A stretch of DNA of 11,010 bases from Deltaproteobacteria bacterium (GTDB lineage: Bacteria > Desulfobacterota > DSM-4660 > Desulfatiglandales > B25-G16): contig CP070660.1 in the NCBI GenBank assembly GCA_020355145.1, positions 12,236-23,245 on the forward strand, read 5' to 3'. Below are positions 1 to 6,309 of this stretch, in pieces (the first letter of the stretch is position 1; every line of letters starts with the position of its first letter). Under the pieces are notes generated by a model. That model had not been told where the DNA came from. It worked only from the letters and a program-made list of their open reading frames with translations, and made no database searches. A program made the translations under genes and the position numbers.

Positions 1-391
1 AAAGATAGAGGCCTTGTTTATATCTCAATCTTCAAGCTATCACTTTGATTATTTATATCACCGAACAAATATTGAGTCAATCACATCATTAGGTAAACCA
101 ATGCAGTGGCCGATTCCCTCTATTATGCAGCTAATACCTCCACTATCCCCGTGAAAAGCTCAACTATTATATGCAAAAACCTGCCACAAACGGTTTGCGG
201 TGCACACTACTAACTTATTGTATTTTGAAGCCAACCCATTTCAACCCTTCTACGAAAGAACCTTTTCTTTGACATAAAGTTATTAATTTGATATAAATTT
301 CAATAAGTTTTAATATATAGAGGATAAGTAAATTACACAAGACAATTAGGCAGGCTATCAATCGAAAGCCATACAGCACAAAGTCTGATAG
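1..391. other. Gene-poor leader region upstream of the signalling operon
   Basis: No convincing gene is visible in these 391 bases. They are A+T-rich and carry a sigma-70-like promoter at 269-297. A 17-bp near-palindrome sits at 184-200 (CCACAAAC, central G, GTTTGCGG, one mismatched pair). On the minus strand, 234 down to 58 reads as a weakly protein-like frame interrupted by an in-frame TGA at 160-162; it is discussed among the findings and not called as a gene. Confidence 0.6.
269..297 (+). promoter_or_regulatory. Strong sigma-70-type promoter for the kinase/phosphatase/FHA operon
   Basis: A perfect -35 hexamer TTGACA (269-274) is separated by exactly 17 bases from TATAAA (292-297), which matches the -10 consensus at five of six positions. 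Transcription would begin near 304, about 88 bases before the ATG at 392. The next genes on this strand are the broken CHASE2/kinase locus, the PP2C phosphatase and the FHA gene, so this is the likely operon promoter. Promoter activity is inferred from the match alone. Confidence 0.6.
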
Positions 392-828
392 ATGAGAGAA
401 ACAGATAAGAAGACAAATCTTATTATAGGTGTGCTCGTGACGGCCACCTTTGTCTACCTATCCTTTACGTGCCTGCCCTTTTTGAGTCCCTTGAAAAGGC
501 AATCTATGAGAATGAAATGAGGCTTGATACACTACGCAACCCTGGAGAAAGCAAGGTAGCTATAGTAAATACTGATAATAAGAGTATAGATAAATTTGGC
601 AAATGGCCCTGGCCAAGGCATATTATAGCCGCGATGATAGAGATCCTAAAAGACAATGGGGCAAAACTCATTGGCCTAGATATAGTCTTCGAGGAAAGAG
701 AAAAGAATCCCGGCATCCAAGAGATAAAAGGACTTTACCATGAAATCCTCAAGCGAGAAAAGGATCAAGATTCAGGACAAAGGGTCAAATGGATACTTGC
801 TAAATTGAAAGAGATCGAAAAAACCTGA
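392..828 (+). pseudogene. CHASE2 sensor portion of a broken membrane Ser/Thr kinase
   Basis: This is the N-terminal part of a CHASE2-domain receptor, split by a frameshift. The frame from ATG 392 gives a short basic head followed by one hydrophobic membrane segment (NLIIGVLVTATFVYLSF), then runs out of homology. The frame from GTG 469 (ALFESLEKAIYE...) supplies the expected continuation. That second frame, 119 codons to TGA 826-828, carries the CHASE2 hallmarks: VAIVNTDNKSI, then KWPWPRH, then GAKLIGLDIVFEE. CHASE2 is an extracytoplasmic sensory domain of kinases and cyclases. Joining the frames needs a shift near 466-470, consistent with loss of one base. A second break near 815-828 moves the reading into a third frame beginning LNNDERL, a typical CHASE2 continuation, which soon loses similarity. 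A gene caller would report 469-828 alone as a GTG-start CDS. CHASE2 identity is firm; whether the breaks are biological or assembly errors cannot be told from one read. Confidence 0.75.
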
Positions 829-921
829 ATAACGATGAAAGACTATACCAAGAGGAACATTTATCCGTCAAGGAACTAACTGGACACATAAAACTCTCAC
901 CTAATAAAATAATGATGGGCC

Positions 922-1356
922 AAGTCCACAAAAAATGGTAAAATCAAGGTAACTGATTTTGGAATAGCAAAGTCAATGCCTGCTTCAAAGACAAGGAGTG
1001 GAATAATACTCGGTACACCAAACTATATGTCACCAGAACAGATTATGGGTCGCCAGATAGACGCTAGATCAGATATATTCTCACTTGGTGTTGTTTTCTT
1101 TCAGCTCCTAACCGGAGAATTGCCATTCAGGGAAGAAAGCCTGAACAACCTCTTTTACCAGATTACACAGACCACGCATCCCTCACCTCGAAAAACAAAT
1201 CCAAGGGTTTTAAAACCGTGTGAGCAGATAGTTAATAAGGCCTTAGCCAAAGACCCAGATCATAGATTCCAGCGAGCGAGGGTCCTTGCCAAGTATTTAA
1301 GGATCCTGGCCAATAAATATAGATGCCTTAAGAGTGCAAAAGGTAAAAGAGACTAA
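922..1356 (+). pseudogene. C-lobe remnant of a Ser/Thr protein kinase (Hanks type)
   Basis: Only the C-terminal half of a eukaryotic-type protein kinase survives. Reading frame 1 from about 931 gives NGKIKVTDFGIAK (metal-binding DFG), GTPNYMSPEQ (activation-loop end, APE-like), DARSDIFSLGVVFFQLLTGELPF (subdomain IX Asp) and DPDHRFQRA (subdomain XI Arg). The Gly-rich loop, the catalytic Lys and a clean HRDxKxxN catalytic loop are absent. A degenerate version (IKLSPNKIMM) is visible just upstream in another frame at about 888-917. Frame 1 is closed upstream by TGA 913-915, and the first ATG is at 976, inside the domain. The whole N-lobe is missing, so kinase activity is not expected. With the CHASE2 piece upstream on the same strand, the simplest reading is one CHASE2-membrane-kinase gene that suffered frameshifts and an internal deletion. 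A 26-base gap separates it from the PP2C gene. Confidence 0.8.
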
Positions 1357-1382
1357 TAGTTGATAAAGATTAGGGGAAAAAA

Positions 1383-2246
1383 TTGAAACTTAAAGCAGCT
1401 AGTCTCTCTGATCCAGGTCTTAAGAGGGAAAGGAATGAAGATTACTCAGCGGTGGATAACTCTATTGGTTTATACATAGTGGCTGATGGTATGGGGGGCC
1501 ATCAGGCTGGAGAGGTTGCCAGCAAGGTTGCCGTAGAGATAATCCAGAAAAATGTTAACTATTGGATAGCCAAGAACAGTCCCGAGGATGAGGTATTTGA
1601 CCTTCCAGATAGCACCTTGAGCACAAGGGGTAATTATATATTAAGCAGTATAAAATTAGCCAACAGGGTTATCTATGAGCTGTCCAAAGTAAGCGCTAAA
1701 TTCAAGGGGATGGGAACAACGATTGTAGTTCTGGCGTTAATGCCCTATACTGTAATTGCATCCAACGTGGGAGACAGCAGGATCTATCTTATAAGAGGAG
1801 ATACTATCGAGCTTCTCTCTAGAGAGCATAACATGGTAACCGAACAGTTAGAGATGGGGCTGATATCCAAGGAAGAGGCAGAAGTTTCTCCTTTAAGACA
1901 TGTACTTACGAGAAACCTTGGGTCTTCAGATACAGTTGATGTGGATATATTTGAGATTGAGCCCATGAATAAAGACCGCTTTTTGCTCTGCACTGATGGG
2001 CTAACAGACCTCGTATCAGACGATGAGATACTGAGGATTATCAAGAATGGAGACGATCCCAAGCATCTTTGTCAGCAACTCGTCTCCGAGGCCAATAAGA
2101 GGGGTGGTCATGATAATATCACTGTCTCTTTAATATTTGTAAATAAACAGGATGATGAAAGGAAGGGAGTGGCAAAAAGGTTCTGGCCCCTCTTCAAAAA
2201 AATCATAAGAGGCCTACGTTTTCAATTAACCACAAAAAAGGGCTAA
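1383..2246 (+). CDS. PP2C-family Ser/Thr protein phosphatase
   Basis: This 287-residue metal-dependent phosphatase removes phosphate from Ser/Thr residues, probably those placed by the cognate kinase, in the cytoplasm. The PP2C motifs appear in order: RERNEDYS (residues 15-22), VADGMGGHQAGE (33-44), GMGTTIVVLAL (109-119), NVGDSRIYLIRG (128-139), LLCTDGLTDLV (201-211) and GGHDNITVSLI (241-251). Expected Mn/Mg-binding acidic residues are present (D20, D35, D205, D244), so the enzyme looks catalytically competent. The start is TTG at 1383, preceded by AGGGG at 1372-1376; the N-terminus from this codon matches the family's usual beginning. A basic tail of about 35 residues with hydrophobic positions (FWPLFKKIIRGLRF) follows the domain and might touch the membrane. 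It sits in an operon with the kinase remnant and the FHA gene. Arginine codons are 14 AGR against 2 CGN. Confidence 0.95.
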   Translation: MKLKAASLSDPGLKRERNEDYSAVDNSIGLYIVADGMGGHQAGEVASKVAVEIIQKNVNYWIAKNSPEDEVFDLPDSTLSTRGNYILSSIKLANRVIYELSKVSAKFKGMGTTIVVLALMPYTVIASNVGDSRIYLIRGDTIELLSREHNMVTEQLEMGLISKEEAEVSPLRHVLTRNLGSSDTVDVDIFEIEPMNKDRFLLCTDGLTDLVSDDEILRIIKNGDDPKHLCQQLVSEANKRGGHDNITVSLIFVNKQDDERKGVAKRFWPLFKKIIRGLRFQLTTKKG

Positions 2247-2250
2247 TATC

Positions 2251-2970
2251 ATGGCACGGCTTATATTAGTATTCAATAAGAAGGTGATTAAAGATTATTC
2301 CTTTGTCAAAGAAAACATGACTATCGGGCGAGATGAAGGGAATGATATTGTGATTGATAATATGGCAGTATCTGGTTTCCATGCCAGGATAGATAAAACT
2401 GGAGATAACTATATCCTTACCGACCTACAAAGTACAAACGGAACATTTGTTAATGATAAGAAGATAATCTCTCATAAATTGCAACATAAGGATAAGTTAA
2501 CTATCGGCAAGCATATAGTCTTCTTTGCTATGTCTCAAAAGGAACAGGCCAGGCTTAAAGAGGCAGAGCTTGACAGGACTATGATACTTGACACAGCCAA
2601 GCAGAAGGAACTATTAGCAAAAGAGGCTGAGGAAAAGGGCATAGATGTAGCGGGTAAAAAGGGAAGAATTGGTGTCATGAGCTTCATTGAGGGTTCCGAT
2701 CAAGGCGAAATCCAACTTAGGAAAAAGTTAACCAAGATAGGAAAAGCGGAAACCTCGGAAATAAGGTTGAGTGGTTTTCGCATGCCCCATACTGCAGCTA
2801 CTATTAGCCGCAGACCAAATGGTTATGCTATTACATCAACGGGTGGGACTAAGGTAAAGGTGAATAATCAGGCACTAAAAGAGGGTCATTTCCTAAAGGA
2901 CTTTGATACGATTGAAATAGGATCATACAAGTTCCAGTTCTATACCCAAGAAAGTGAAGATGAAAAATAA
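2251..2970 (+). CDS. Tandem FHA-domain phosphothreonine-binding protein
   Basis: This 239-residue cytoplasmic adaptor reads Thr phosphorylation. FHA1 (about 1-95) is canonical: IGRDEGND (25-32), SGFHARI (41-47) and STNGTFVND (61-69) supply the phosphate-contacting Arg, Ser and Asn residues. A charged linker (about 96-136) contains LDRTMILDT (107-115). This is a plausible kinase target threonine, of the kind used in other bacterial FHA proteins for intramolecular FHA binding. FHA2 (about 137-235) has the fold pattern, but the Arg is Lys (IGKAETSE), the SxxH motif has lost its His (ATISRRPNG) and the Asn is replaced (STGGTKVKVN). It probably does not bind phosphopeptides in the standard way. 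Only four bases separate it from the PP2C stop, so the two are presumably translated from one transcript. FHA identity is certain; the linker switch is inference. Confidence 0.93.
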   Translation: MARLILVFNKKVIKDYSFVKENMTIGRDEGNDIVIDNMAVSGFHARIDKTGDNYILTDLQSTNGTFVNDKKIISHKLQHKDKLTIGKHIVFFAMSQKEQARLKEAELDRTMILDTAKQKELLAKEAEEKGIDVAGKKGRIGVMSFIEGSDQGEIQLRKKLTKIGKAETSEIRLSGFRMPHTAATISRRPNGYAITSTGGTKVKVNNQALKEGHFLKDFDTIEIGSYKFQFYTQESEDEK

Positions 2971-3035
2971 GGCAATCTACTAAGGTTCAGATGGGTCCAT
3001 AAGCCTCACTTCAAAATCCGTGGCAGATTCAACCC

Positions 3036-3281
3036 TTACTTCTTAGGCAATCCCAAAGACCTAAGCCTCTCATCTATCATCCCCTTTAAGCCTTTTTCTA
3101 TCTGGTGTCTTGTGAAGTTCTTCTTGCAATGTATGCATTGGTAGATTACCTCTGTAACCTCATCATATATTAGATCATCTGAAAAATTAACCCTTCGAAA
3201 GTGTACGGAGAAATTATAGATTCGTAGAAAGTTCCTATTACTACATTTATCACATAAAAAACAATCCTTGATAATATCCAT
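3036..3281 (-). CDS. Small zinc-ribbon protein of unknown function
   Basis: This 81-residue protein has two cysteine pairs, C10-x2-C13 (with an additional C7) near the N-terminus and C49-x2-C52 in YQCIHCKKNF. That is the layout of a four-Cys zinc ribbon. Between the pairs lies a beta-rich stretch, and the C-terminal third is a charged helix ending in SLGLPKK. The ATG at 3281 is chosen because a perfect GGAGG (3287-3291) lies five bases upstream. A longer reading from TTG 3293 would start inside that ribosome-binding site and adds only four residues. No family is recognised; nucleic-acid binding or a regulatory role is possible but unproven. It converges on the FHA gene with a 65-base gap that shows no clear terminator. 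Confidence 0.75.
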   Translation of the reverse strand: MDIIKDCFLCDKCSNRNFLRIYNFSVHFRRVNFSDDLIYDEVTEVIYQCIHCKKNFTRHQIEKGLKGMIDERLRSLGLPKK

Positions 3282-3314
3282 TAATGCCTCCAAAAAAGCA
3301 TGTCGGGGTAAATC

Positions 3315-3343
3315 TTCTTATCTAATTTGGCCCCTTTTGTCAA
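3315..3343 (-). promoter_or_regulatory. Possible promoter for the zinc-ribbon gene
   Basis: On the minus strand a perfect TTGACA (3338-3343) is followed after 17 bases by TAAGAA, a poor match to the -10 consensus. It lies about 40-60 bases upstream of the ATG at 3281. The good -35 and correct spacing make it worth recording; the weak -10 keeps confidence low. Confidence 0.25.
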
Positions 3344-3363
3344 AGAAAATATAGTTAACGACC

Positions 3364-3435
3364 TTATATCATTAGTTCCTCTCTGAATTTCTCAAAAACC
3401 TCATGGCTTTCATGGAGTAGGCTTGTGGCATCCAT
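3364..3435 (-). CDS. Possible 23-residue small ORF upstream of the zinc-ribbon gene
   Basis: A 23-codon frame runs from ATG 3435 to TAA 3364-3366 and encodes an acidic, amphipathic peptide (MDATSLLHESHEVF, then KFREELMI). A ribosome-binding-like GGGAG lies about eight bases upstream (3443-3447). It points the same way as the zinc-ribbon gene, 82 bases ahead of it. A 9-bp inverted repeat (3408-3416 and 3431-3439) overlaps its start. It could be a real small protein, a leader peptide, the leftover end of a lost gene, or chance. No homologue is recognised. Confidence 0.3.
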   Translation of the reverse strand: MDATSLLHESHEVFEKFREELMI

Positions 3436-3439
3436 GAAA
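3408..3439. repeat. 9-bp inverted repeat between divergent genes
   Basis: TTTCATGGA (3408-3416) and TCCATGAAA (3431-3439) are perfect inverted copies separated by 14 bases. They lie between the minus-strand zinc-ribbon gene and the plus-strand membrane-protein gene, overlapping the start of the 23-codon ORF. No T-run follows on either strand, so a terminator is unlikely; an operator or RNA hairpin near a start codon is possible. Confidence 0.45.
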
Positions 3440-3535
3440 AAAACTCCCTAAATGCAATTAAATTCTTGAATGATTATTTTTGTTGTGTTAAAAGGAGATC
3501 GCCCTTTAAAAATAAAAAAGATTAAGGAGGAAAAA

Positions 3536-3802
3536 ATGGCGGCTTTATTTGGTGGTTTGGTAGCTTTAGTGCTGGGCATTATAGGGATTATTATCTGGTG
3601 GGGATATTTCGTTAAGGCCTTAGCGGCTGGAATACCCACTTTACTTATCTTGGGCGGTGCCTTGGCCACCTATCTCGGCATTGAGGAATGGAAGGATAAA
3701 AGAAGTGCCCAGAAATTTGATGATGAATCCGATACAAGCAAGCTAAAGGAAGAGGTAAAAAGTATTAAAAAGGAGGTGGAGGATCTCAAGAAAGAAGAGT
3801 GA
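3536..3802 (+). CDS. Small two-helix membrane protein with coiled-coil tail
   Basis: The protein has 88 residues. Two hydrophobic helices span roughly residues 5-27 (contains ALVLGIIGIIIWWGYF) and 29-49 (contains GIPTLLILGGALATYLGI). A hydrophilic tail follows, ending in a heptad-like, Lys/Glu-rich segment (about 67-88, SKLKEEVKSIKKEVEDLKKE). It is probably an inner-membrane protein whose tail self-associates or docks a partner in the cytoplasm. The start at ATG 3536 is preferred over the in-frame ATG at 3470 because AAGGAGG (3524-3530) is ideally spaced before it, and the extra 22 residues of the longer form are basic and do not resemble the family core. It converges on ndk with a 14-base gap. 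The function is unknown and the gene is not recognised. Confidence 0.8.
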   Translation: MAALFGGLVALVLGIIGIIIWWGYFVKALAAGIPTLLILGGALATYLGIEEWKDKRSAQKFDDESDTSKLKEEVKSIKKEVEDLKKEE

Positions 3803-3816
3803 GATTGCCGGGGTCT

Positions 3817-4236
3817 TTATCTCTTAAGGATCTCCAATTCATTAAAAAAGTAAGCTATCTCAAATGCAGCGCTTCGGGGGCCATCTGACCCATGAACAAC
3901 ATTCTTCTCAATATCGGTTGCATAATCATGTCTAATAGTGCCTTTGGCAGCCTCCTTAAAGTCAGTAGCCCCCATTAATTCCCTATAGGTATCAATAACC
4001 TCTTTACCCTCCAAGACCATGACCACACATGGACCGGAACACATAAAACCCGTGAGACCTTCATAAAATGGCTTGCCAGCATGTACCTTGTAAAAGGCCT
4101 TTGCCTGCCCTTTTGTCATCCATATCATCTTCATGGCTATAATACTTATACCCTCTCTTTCCAATCGCCCGATTATCTCACCTACAAGGCCCCTGGCCAC
4201 ACCATCCGGTTTAATTATAGCCAATGTCCTTTCCAT
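3817..4236 (-). CDS. ndk: Nucleoside diphosphate kinase
   Basis: It transfers the terminal phosphate of ATP to other nucleoside diphosphates through a phosphohistidine, balancing the cytoplasmic NTP pool. The 139 residues match the usual 137-143. Visible signatures are ERTLAIIKPDGV (2-13), EREGISIIAMKM (26-37), GPCVVMVLEG (68-77), MGATDFKEA (88-96), GTIRHDYA (99-106), the active-site NVVHGSD with catalytic H115, and the closing FEIAYFF (125-131). The ATG at 4236 starts the protein where the family starts (MERTLAIIKPD) and has AGAGG a few bases upstream. A frame extension to 4275 would add 13 non-conserved residues encoded partly by the heptamer repeat. It is a stand-alone gene facing the small membrane-protein gene. 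Confidence 0.96.
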   Translation of the reverse strand: MERTLAIIKPDGVARGLVGEIIGRLEREGISIIAMKMIWMTKGQAKAFYKVHAGKPFYEGLTGFMCSGPCVVMVLEGKEVIDTYRELMGATDFKEAAKGTIRHDYATDIEKNVVHGSDGPRSAAFEIAYFFNELEILKR

Positions 4237-4263
4237 CTCAATATCCTCTTCATAATAGTAAAT

Positions 4264-4346
4264 GTCATTTGTCAATGGTCATTTGTCATTGGATGAAAAA
4301 ATTGTCAGGAAATTCCATATTTAACAAATGACTAATGACCAGTGAC
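4264..4346. repeat. Inverted pair of tandem heptamer repeats
   Basis: The left arm is four consecutive 7-mers of the form GTCAWTK: GTCATTT (4264-4270), GTCAATG (4271-4277), GTCATTT (4278-4284) and GTCATTG (4285-4291). The right arm carries the same heptamers on the opposite strand (about 4325-4346). Bases 4271-4290 and 4327-4346 are inverted copies matching at 18 of 20 positions, with 36 bases between. The block lies in the ndk upstream region and could fold as a long hairpin or act as a protein-binding array. It resembles short tandemly repeated heptanucleotide families known from cyanobacteria; that is a resemblance, not an identification. Confidence 0.75.
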
Positions 4347-4442
4347 GTAACCCATAATTCACCCTGATACCCAATATCTCATGAACAATAGATCAGTCAA
4401 GCAAAAAACAGGAACACCATTAGACATTTCCCCAAAATCGCC

Positions 4443-4472
4443 TTGCAGTACATTTAAGTCATATGCTATAGG
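4443..4472 (+). promoter_or_regulatory. Possible extended -10 promoter for the ETF-QO gene
   Basis: TTGCAG (4443-4448) is separated by 18 bases from TATAGG (4467-4472), which has an upstream TG at the extended -10 position (TGCTATAGG). It would place a start about 50 bases before the ETF-QO ATG. A 6-bp inverted repeat, GCCTTG (4440-4445) and CAAGGC (4480-4485), brackets it. Both hexamers are imperfect, so this is a candidate only. Confidence 0.3.
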
Positions 4473-4529
4473 GTCTTTTCAAGGCTTAGGGTAGTAAAAA
4501 GAATTACATCAATCCTTTAAAAATCAATA

Positions 4530-6242
4530 ATGACTATAGTGGAAGAGGAAAGAGAGATCATAGAGGTAGACGTCCTCTTTGTGGGTGGGGGTATAGCCTG
4601 TCTCGGTGGGGCCCTTCATCTCTCGAATCTAATAAGGAAACACAACGAAAGGGTTGAAAAACAAGGAAAAGGGAAAAGACTCGATGAAATCACGATCGCC
4701 CTGCTCGAAAAAGGAACTGATATAGGCTCACATAGCATCTCTGGGGCCATCATGGATCCTATTGCCCTCAAAGAGCTTGTCCCAGACTTTCTGGAAAAAG
4801 GTGCGCCAGTTGAAAGCGAGGTTACAAAGGAGGAGGTGTATCTCCTAACCAAGAAAGGCCGGGTTAAGTCTCCTATAATACCACCACCACTTAATAATCA
4901 TGGTAATTATATCGTCTCGCTTTCAAGGCTAACGAACTGGCTTGGTAGGTTGGCGGGGGGAAATGAGGTTGATATCTTTCCCTGCTTTGCGGCAACAGAG
5001 GTACTCTATGAAGGCAATAGGGTTATTGGGGTGAGGACAGGGGAGAAGGGAATAGACCCAGATGGTAATAGGAAGGCAAACTTTGAACCGGGAATCGATT
5101 TACATGCCAAGGTAACTGTATTTGGGGACGGCTCAAGGGGGAACCTTACCAACGGCCTTATAAAAAAATTGAAATTAGACAAAGGGAAAAATCCACAGAC
5201 CTATGTAGTTGGAGCCAAAGAGGTCTGGGAAATCCCAGAGGGAAGGTTCAAGCCAGGAGATGTCATCCATACCATGGGATACCCCCTTAAAAGCAATACA
5301 TATGGCGGGGGTTTTATCTATGGAATGAAAGACAACCTGGTGTCAGTTGGCCTGTTAACCGGACTAGACTGGGAAGACCCATATCTGGATCCCCATCTTG
5401 AATTCCAAAAATTCAAACTCCACCCCCTTGTTGCTGACATATTAAGAGATGGCAAACTCCTACAATATGGGGCAAAAACAGTGCCAGTCGGAGGATATTT
5501 CTCCGTTCCAAAAATCGCCTTTGATGGAGGGGTCATTGTTGGAGATTCAGCCAGCCTATTCATCAGCCAAAAGATCAAGGGGATACACCTCGCTATGAAA
5601 TCTGGAATACTTGCTGCTGAAACGATCTTAGAGGCCCTTTTAAAGGATGATTTCTCTGCTGCCCGGCTTGAGAATTACCAAACATCCCTTTATAAAAGTT
5701 ACATAGGTAAGGAACTTTACAAGGTGCGTAATTTTCACCAGGCGTTCCAGGGGGGCTTATGGATAGGCCTGATTAAGGCAGGACTCCAATATATCTTGGG
5801 TGGTAGAATCTTAAAAGGTAGGCTCAATACAGAGAGCGATTTTGTCCATCAAAAGAAGGTAACTGACCTCTATGGTACTGATTTACCTACAGATGAACAA
5901 AAGGGGATAATCAAATTCGACGGAAAGAGGACCTTTGATAAGGCATCTGATGTGTATTATTCAGGTACAATCCATGAGGAACAACAGCCAGCACACCTCA
6001 AGATAGCTGATCTCAACATCTGCTATACTAAATGCAAAGAGGAACACCAGAATCCATGCCTCAGATTTTGTCCGGCCAATGTCTATGAGATGGAGATCGA
6101 CGAGCAAACAGGTAAGCCCACTATGAAATTAAATTTCTCTAACTGCCTCCATTGTAAGACCTGCGATATAAAAGATCCATACGAAAATATCACATGGATA
6201 CCGCCAGAAGGTGGAGGAGGTCCAAAATACACAATTATGTAG
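4530..6242 (+). CDS. Electron transfer flavoprotein-ubiquinone oxidoreductase (ETF-QO)
   Basis: This 570-residue membrane-associated flavoprotein passes electrons from reduced ETF, typically from acyl-CoA and other dehydrogenases, to the quinone pool. The N-terminal FAD-binding loop VLFVGGGIACLGGALHL (15-31) is followed by ALLEKGTDIGSHSISGA (57-73), VFGDGSRG (207-214) and VIVGDSASLF (345-354). KIKGIHLAMKSGILAAE (358-374) follows in the quinone/membrane-binding domain. The C-terminal 4Fe-4S module is complete: C514 in FCPANVYE, then C539, C542 and C545 in NCLHCKTCDIKDP, ending with PPEGGGGPKY. One oddity is that the third glycine of the usual GxGxxG loop is Cys24 (GGGIAC). No etfA/etfB lies next to it. 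The ATG at 4530 lacks a clear Shine-Dalgarno sequence, but the fold begins right after it. Arginine codons are 16 AGR to 3 CGN. Length and motifs match the family well. Confidence 0.95.
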   Translation: MTIVEEEREIIEVDVLFVGGGIACLGGALHLSNLIRKHNERVEKQGKGKRLDEITIALLEKGTDIGSHSISGAIMDPIALKELVPDFLEKGAPVESEVTKEEVYLLTKKGRVKSPIIPPPLNNHGNYIVSLSRLTNWLGRLAGGNEVDIFPCFAATEVLYEGNRVIGVRTGEKGIDPDGNRKANFEPGIDLHAKVTVFGDGSRGNLTNGLIKKLKLDKGKNPQTYVVGAKEVWEIPEGRFKPGDVIHTMGYPLKSNTYGGGFIYGMKDNLVSVGLLTGLDWEDPYLDPHLEFQKFKLHPLVADILRDGKLLQYGAKTVPVGGYFSVPKIAFDGGVIVGDSASLFISQKIKGIHLAMKSGILAAETILEALLKDDFSAARLENYQTSLYKSYIGKELYKVRNFHQAFQGGLWIGLIKAGLQYILGGRILKGRLNTESDFVHQKKVTDLYGTDLPTDEQKGIIKFDGKRTFDKASDVYYSGTIHEEQQPAHLKIADLNICYTKCKEEHQNPCLRFCPANVYEMEIDEQTGKPTMKLNFSNCLHCKTCDIKDPYENITWIPPEGGGGPKYTIM

Positions 6243-6309
6243 AAACTTAATAAGCTGGCAGCCCAAAATATAGAATAGAGCTTGGAACAGCAGGTCTCGT
6301 AATATAGGT

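Noticed and set aside
160..162. In-frame TGA as a selenocysteine codon in the minus-strand frame at 58-234
   Set aside because: I found no convincing bacterial SECIS hairpin immediately after the TGA, the flanking protein is unrecognised, and no selenoprotein genes are visible nearby.
184..200. 17-bp near-palindrome CCACAAAC-G-GTTTGCGG as an operator
   Set aside because: It has one mismatched pair, is a single copy, and lies about 70 bases upstream of the promoter; too little to call a site.
3470..3535. Upstream in-frame ATG at 3470 for the small membrane protein
   Set aside because: The ideal AAGGAGG at 3524-3530 clearly serves ATG 3536.
4237..4275. Longer ndk N-terminus starting at 4275
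   Set aside because: The extra 13 residues are not part of the family and are partly encoded by the heptamer repeat; ATG 4236 has a ribosome-binding site and matches the usual start.
4081..4296. Plus-strand ORF over the ndk gene
   Set aside because: It is antisense to a conserved ndk coding sequence and has no protein family character of its own.
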